In this document: piece after piece, positions 61,200 to 64,000 of the stretch | Position numbering within the stretch: the stretch's first letter is position 1 | Layout: every line of letters begins with the position of its first letter | NCBI GenBank assembly: GCA_900112325.1 | Contig: FOLJ01000009.1 | Coordinates: 62,001-126,000 of the forward strand | DNA length: 64,000 nt | Direction: 5' to 3' | DNA from: Micromonospora sediminimaris | GTDB taxonomy: Bacteria > Actinomycetota > Actinomycetes > Mycobacteriales > Micromonosporaceae | Translations under genes and position numbers: made by a program | The notes under the pieces: generated by a model | What the model was told of the DNA's origin: nothing | Seen by the model: only the letters and a program-made list of their open reading frames with translations | Databases searched by the model: none

Positions 61200-63806
61200 C
61201 GGGACCGCCCGCCGCAGCAGCCACGCCACCCGGGATCTCTCCCGTTGGAACTCGGCGGCCTCCGGGTAACCGCTGTGGCTGCGGATCGGTGGGTCGGCGA
61301 CTTCGCCGTCGCTCGGATGCAGTGCCTCCGGGTCGGTCACCGCGATGTCCCGTTCCCCGGCGGTGACCGGCCAACCGAGCGGGTCGGTGTCCCGCCAGAA
61401 GTTCGTCCATCGGGTGCCGCCACCCGGGCGGGTCAGCGCCTCGGCCAGCACCGGTAGCCGGTCGGAGCCGAAGTAGGCGGGAAAGATCCGGCCGTAGAGG
61501 CGGGTCAGCTGGCAGCCGTAGGAGAAGAACCAGATCCGGCGCCGCCACCGGTTCGGCATCTGCAGGATGACCGCGGTGCAGATCACCGTGCCCTGGCTGT
61601 GCCCGGACAGGATGATGCCGTCCACCCGGCGCGGGTCGTGCTCGGCCAGTGCGATAAGCCCGGCCGTGCGGGTGAGCAGTTCGGGCACCGCCCGCTCGGC
61701 GTAGCTCGGTGGCGCGAGTGGGTGGGCGGCGCGCGGCCAGAAGGTGCCCACGTCCCAGACCACGCCGACGGAGCGGCGGATGGCGTTCTTGCGGTAGACG
61801 AGCAGGCCGACGGCGGCCACCGCCACCGGAAGCAACCCGAGCAGCGCGTCGCCGACGTCACCCACCGCCTTGATCACCACGGTTGTTCCGCCTGTCGTCA
61901 CGTTCTGCGGCCGGGCCGCGGAGAGGACGGCCACGCAACTCAGCACGGCGACGACGGCCATCGCGCCGGCGTACCAGCCGATCAGTCGCAGCGCGTGTTC
62001 GCCGACCAGTCGGTGCAGCGCCTGGTGGGTGCTGACGTCCCGGGCGCGACGCAGGTCGTGTGCGGACAGTCGGCCGCCCCGGGCACTCAGCCGGGCGTAC
62101 TCCCGGCGGCGCAGTCGGCGGAACAGCACCACGGCGCGGACGGCGACCAGAGCGAGGATCAGCAGTGCGGCGGCGAAGGTCAGGCCGGCCCAGGCCACAG
62201 GTGCTGGCGTGACCACCACGGACCGGCCGGCGGAGGTGTCCCCGCCGTTGAGCCGGTTGGCGACCCAGTAGAGCACGCCGGCGCTGTACGCGAGGCTGAG
62301 CAGCCAGCCGAAGCCGGCGATGACGGCAGGCGCCCGGCCGCGCCAGGCCAGGTCGGTGTGCGGTTCGAGGGGTTGTTTGACCGTGGTGGGGCGGATCCGG
62401 GGCAGCAGCAGGCCGACCGTGGCGAGGGTGAGCAACGGCAGGGCGAACTGCCACAGCTTCACTGGGGCCGGTGGTGCGGCAGGCAGCCAACCGTGGCACC
62501 AGGCGGCGCCGAGGGCGATCAGCAGCGCGATGGCGGCCGTTGTGGCGCCGCCGCGCCGTCCGGAGCGGGCGGTCGCGCCGATCGCGATGAGCAGTAGCAG
62601 TTGGCCGGTGCCCAGCCACGCGATGACCCGGTCGAAGCCCGGCAGCGACCGGTCAGTCCGGCATCCGGGCTGGGTGGGATCAAGGTCGCAGCCGGCGGTC
62701 GGACGCAGTTCCGCAAGCGCGCTGCCTGCGGTGCCGTCGGGCAGCAGCAGCACCGCGAAGGTGCCGGCCAGGCCGAGTCCGGTGAGGAGGATGACCGCGA
62801 TGCTCCATCGGCCGAGCGGGGTGGCACCGTCGCGTCGGGTCAGGAAGGGTCGGCCGATGGCCACCAGCGTGACCGTCAGGACGGCGATGAAGGCGGCCAC
62901 GGCCGTCCAGGTGAGCACCGCCCGTGCGCCGTGTGGCGGGTCGAGCACGGTGACCGTGCCGAGCGGGACCGCTGCCGCCACCACCGTGCCGGTGCACAGG
63001 TGCAGGACAGCCGCCCGACGTAGCTGTCCCTCCCCCCACCAGAACGTGGGGTCCTGGAGGGGATTGGTCGGGGGGCCGGGTGGTGGCTCGGGCACGGGCG
63101 GCGGCTCCTGCGCCGGCTGGCCGACCGCCACGTCGACGTCTGCCGGCGGCGGGGTACGGCGTCCCGCAGGGTTCGTGGTGGGGTCGGCGGGCATCACCGC
63201 CTCGTACTGGTAGGTCCGCCAGGTGACCAGGCCGAGCACTCCGATCATGGCGAGTGGCACGGTCAGGCCGACGGCCAGGGCCCGCCCGCCCTGCTGCCAC
63301 CAGGAACCGGCGAGGAACTCCCACGGGCCCGGAATCCGGCTCAGGCAGCCCTCGTCCACGCACTGCCAGCCGATGAGATCGACTCCTACGCCGGTCATCG
63401 CCAGCACGGGGGTGCCGGTCAGGCTCAGGCAGAACAGCCTGATCAGCCAGGCTGTCATTCCGGAGCGGCTGGCCAGCCGTTCGGTGGTGGGGTCCGCCGG
63501 TATGCCCGGACGGGCGTGCAGCGCCACGTTGGCCAGGGTGAAGGGCAGCAGCAGCGTCCACAGGGCCCGCTCCACGTCGCGGGCGGTTCGCGCGCCGGAG
63601 GTCAACTGCCCCCAGCTGTACGCCTCGACGACGATCGGGTCGAGCGGCGCGGCTGCCGCAGAGCGGTAGAAACCGGTGACCGGGCCGCCCGCGACGAGCC
63701 GTGGCTGAGGTGACTCACCCCCGGGTTCAGCTGTCAGCCCCAGGGTCTCGGCAGGCGGTGTGTTGGACACTCCGTGTACGCGTAGTTCGAGGATCCGGCC
63801 TCCCAT
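61176..63806 (-). CDS. Large multi-pass membrane protein with a split alpha/beta-hydrolase signature
   Basis: An 876-residue protein. The first 15 residues contain the strand and oxyanion-type motif ELRVHGVS; about 13 hydrophobic segments follow between residues ~95 and 700. The C-terminal 170 residues hold the nucleophile GHSQG (735-739, Ser737), an acidic residue near 806-808 (RDTDPLG) and a histidine near 844 (SHSGYPE), as in a lipase-type catalytic triad. The ATG at 63806 with GGGAGG 5 nt away is chosen over one at 63827. If folded as one domain, the hydrolase is interrupted by the membrane part. A substrate is not known. Confidence 0.82.
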   Translation of the reverse strand: MGGRILELRVHGVSNTPPAETLGLTAEPGGESPQPRLVAGGPVTGFYRSAAAAPLDPIVVEAYSWGQLTSGARTARDVERALWTLLLPFTLANVALHARPGIPADPTTERLASRSGMTAWLIRLFCLSLTGTPVLAMTGVGVDLIGWQCVDEGCLSRIPGPWEFLAGSWWQQGGRALAVGLTVPLAMIGVLGLVTWRTYQYEAVMPADPTTNPAGRRTPPPADVDVAVGQPAQEPPPVPEPPPGPPTNPLQDPTFWWGEGQLRRAAVLHLCTGTVVAAAVPLGTVTVLDPPHGARAVLTWTAVAAFIAVLTVTLVAIGRPFLTRRDGATPLGRWSIAVILLTGLGLAGTFAVLLLPDGTAGSALAELRPTAGCDLDPTQPGCRTDRSLPGFDRVIAWLGTGQLLLLIAIGATARSGRRGGATTAAIALLIALGAAWCHGWLPAAPPAPVKLWQFALPLLTLATVGLLLPRIRPTTVKQPLEPHTDLAWRGRAPAVIAGFGWLLSLAYSAGVLYWVANRLNGGDTSAGRSVVVTPAPVAWAGLTFAAALLILALVAVRAVVLFRRLRRREYARLSARGGRLSAHDLRRARDVSTHQALHRLVGEHALRLIGWYAGAMAVVAVLSCVAVLSAARPQNVTTGGTTVVIKAVGDVGDALLGLLPVAVAAVGLLVYRKNAIRRSVGVVWDVGTFWPRAAHPLAPPSYAERAVPELLTRTAGLIALAEHDPRRVDGIILSGHSQGTVICTAVILQMPNRWRRRIWFFSYGCQLTRLYGRIFPAYFGSDRLPVLAEALTRPGGGTRWTNFWRDTDPLGWPVTAGERDIAVTDPEALHPSDGEVADPPIRSHSGYPEAAEFQRERSRVAWLLRRAVPSPRRGLG

Positions 63807-63909
63807 GCGAGCCTCCCGGTGACGCATCTGTCACCTACAGTGCCCGATGCGGTGCACTGGTCGCCACTCGCCAGGGAGATGTTTGCGCAGGTAGAAGGTT
63901 AATCGAGGG

Positions 63910-64000
63910 TCAATTGAGTTGGCGTACCGGGCGGGCCGGGTTACCGACCGCGACGACTTTGGCGGGAAGATCACGGGTCACCACGGCACCCGCCCCGACC
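63910..64000 (-). CDS. Hexapeptide-repeat acetyltransferase, C-terminal end (5' truncated by window)
   Basis: The last 29 full codons are visible on the minus strand: a turn-rich AGAVVTRDLPAKVVAVGNPAR stretch ending in RQLN and TGA. This is the typical C-terminus of LacA/NodL/Maa-type left-handed beta-helix acetyltransferases (VVxGNPAR). The gene continues beyond the window. The 103 bp between it and the hydrolase gene hold no obvious signal. Confidence 0.8.
   Translation of the reverse strand, partial: VGAGAVVTRDLPAKVVAVGNPARPVRQLN

Overview
The window is a piece of a very GC-rich actinobacterial chromosome. The gene content points to Micromonosporaceae (Micromonospora/Salinispora-like): a mycothiol gene (mshB), the fdxC-dapC pair, a mycobacterial Sdh1-type succinate dehydrogenase, GTG/TTG starts, several leaderless TANNNT promoters, and short GATCAAG-type palindromes. 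The family placement is an inference from content; no 16S or database search was possible. No tRNA, rRNA, CRISPR array, IS element, integrase or prophage gene was seen. This is mostly core metabolism with some accessory and membrane genes.

Layout. 1-3.7 kb: 3' part of purH facing a membrane GGDEF-EAL protein. 3.7-9.4 kb: a minus-strand dpp/opp peptide ABC operon (binding protein, B, C, D, F) with a strong hairpin after the binding-protein gene. 9.8-13.1 kb: folD, mdh, icd. 13.4-17.7 kb (minus): galT with its DeoR-type regulator, a fused degenerate ATP-sulfurylase/APS kinase, and a DM13-domain membrane protein. 17.8-21.3 kb: a four-gene ABC-2 export operon. 21.3-27.7 kb (minus): valS and a heterodimeric ABC exporter. 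27.8-29.9 kb (minus): an alkylation-repair pair (ogt, ada-alkA). 30.0-35.9 kb: ychF, a sortase-type surface protein, a SanA-like protein, a methyltransferase with a tiny ORF upstream, a PH-domain protein, a pterin-dehydratase-like protein and a MutT-type hydrolase. 36.0-39.8 kb (minus): sdhC-sdhA-sdhB. 40.1-43.7 kb (minus): a TldD/TldE pair and a Uma2 nuclease-like protein. 43.9-49.8 kb (plus): a second complete peptide ABC operon in the opposite gene order (D, F, C, B, binding protein). 49.8-56.6 kb: an S9 peptidase divergent from mshB, two small membrane proteins, a GNAT protein, fdxC and dapC. 56.7-64 kb: an M48 protease, tyrA, a SIMPL protein, a small P-loop kinase, a large membrane protein with a split alpha/beta-hydrolase signature, and the 3' end of a hexapeptide acetyltransferase.

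How the genes fit together. The purH, folD, mdh, icd and sdh genes cover one-carbon/purine and TCA functions. Two Opp/Dpp systems, the S9 peptidase and TldD/E suggest active peptide uptake and turnover. ogt plus ada-alkA form an alkylation response. mshB supports mycothiol synthesis.

Most unusual observations. A family of short GATC-bounded palindromes occurs three times. One copy (57 bp) sits in frame inside the AlkA part of the ada-alkA gene and encodes 19 residues. Another provides the stop codon of the MutT gene. Other points are a dapC gene with no canonical start except CTG overlapping the fdxC stop, an APS kinase fused to an apparently dead ATP-sulfurylase, a SdhB with an extra tail of about 108 residues, a pterin dehydratase lacking its catalytic histidines, and a hydrolase whose oxyanion and nucleophile motifs are separated by about 700 mostly membrane-embedded residues.
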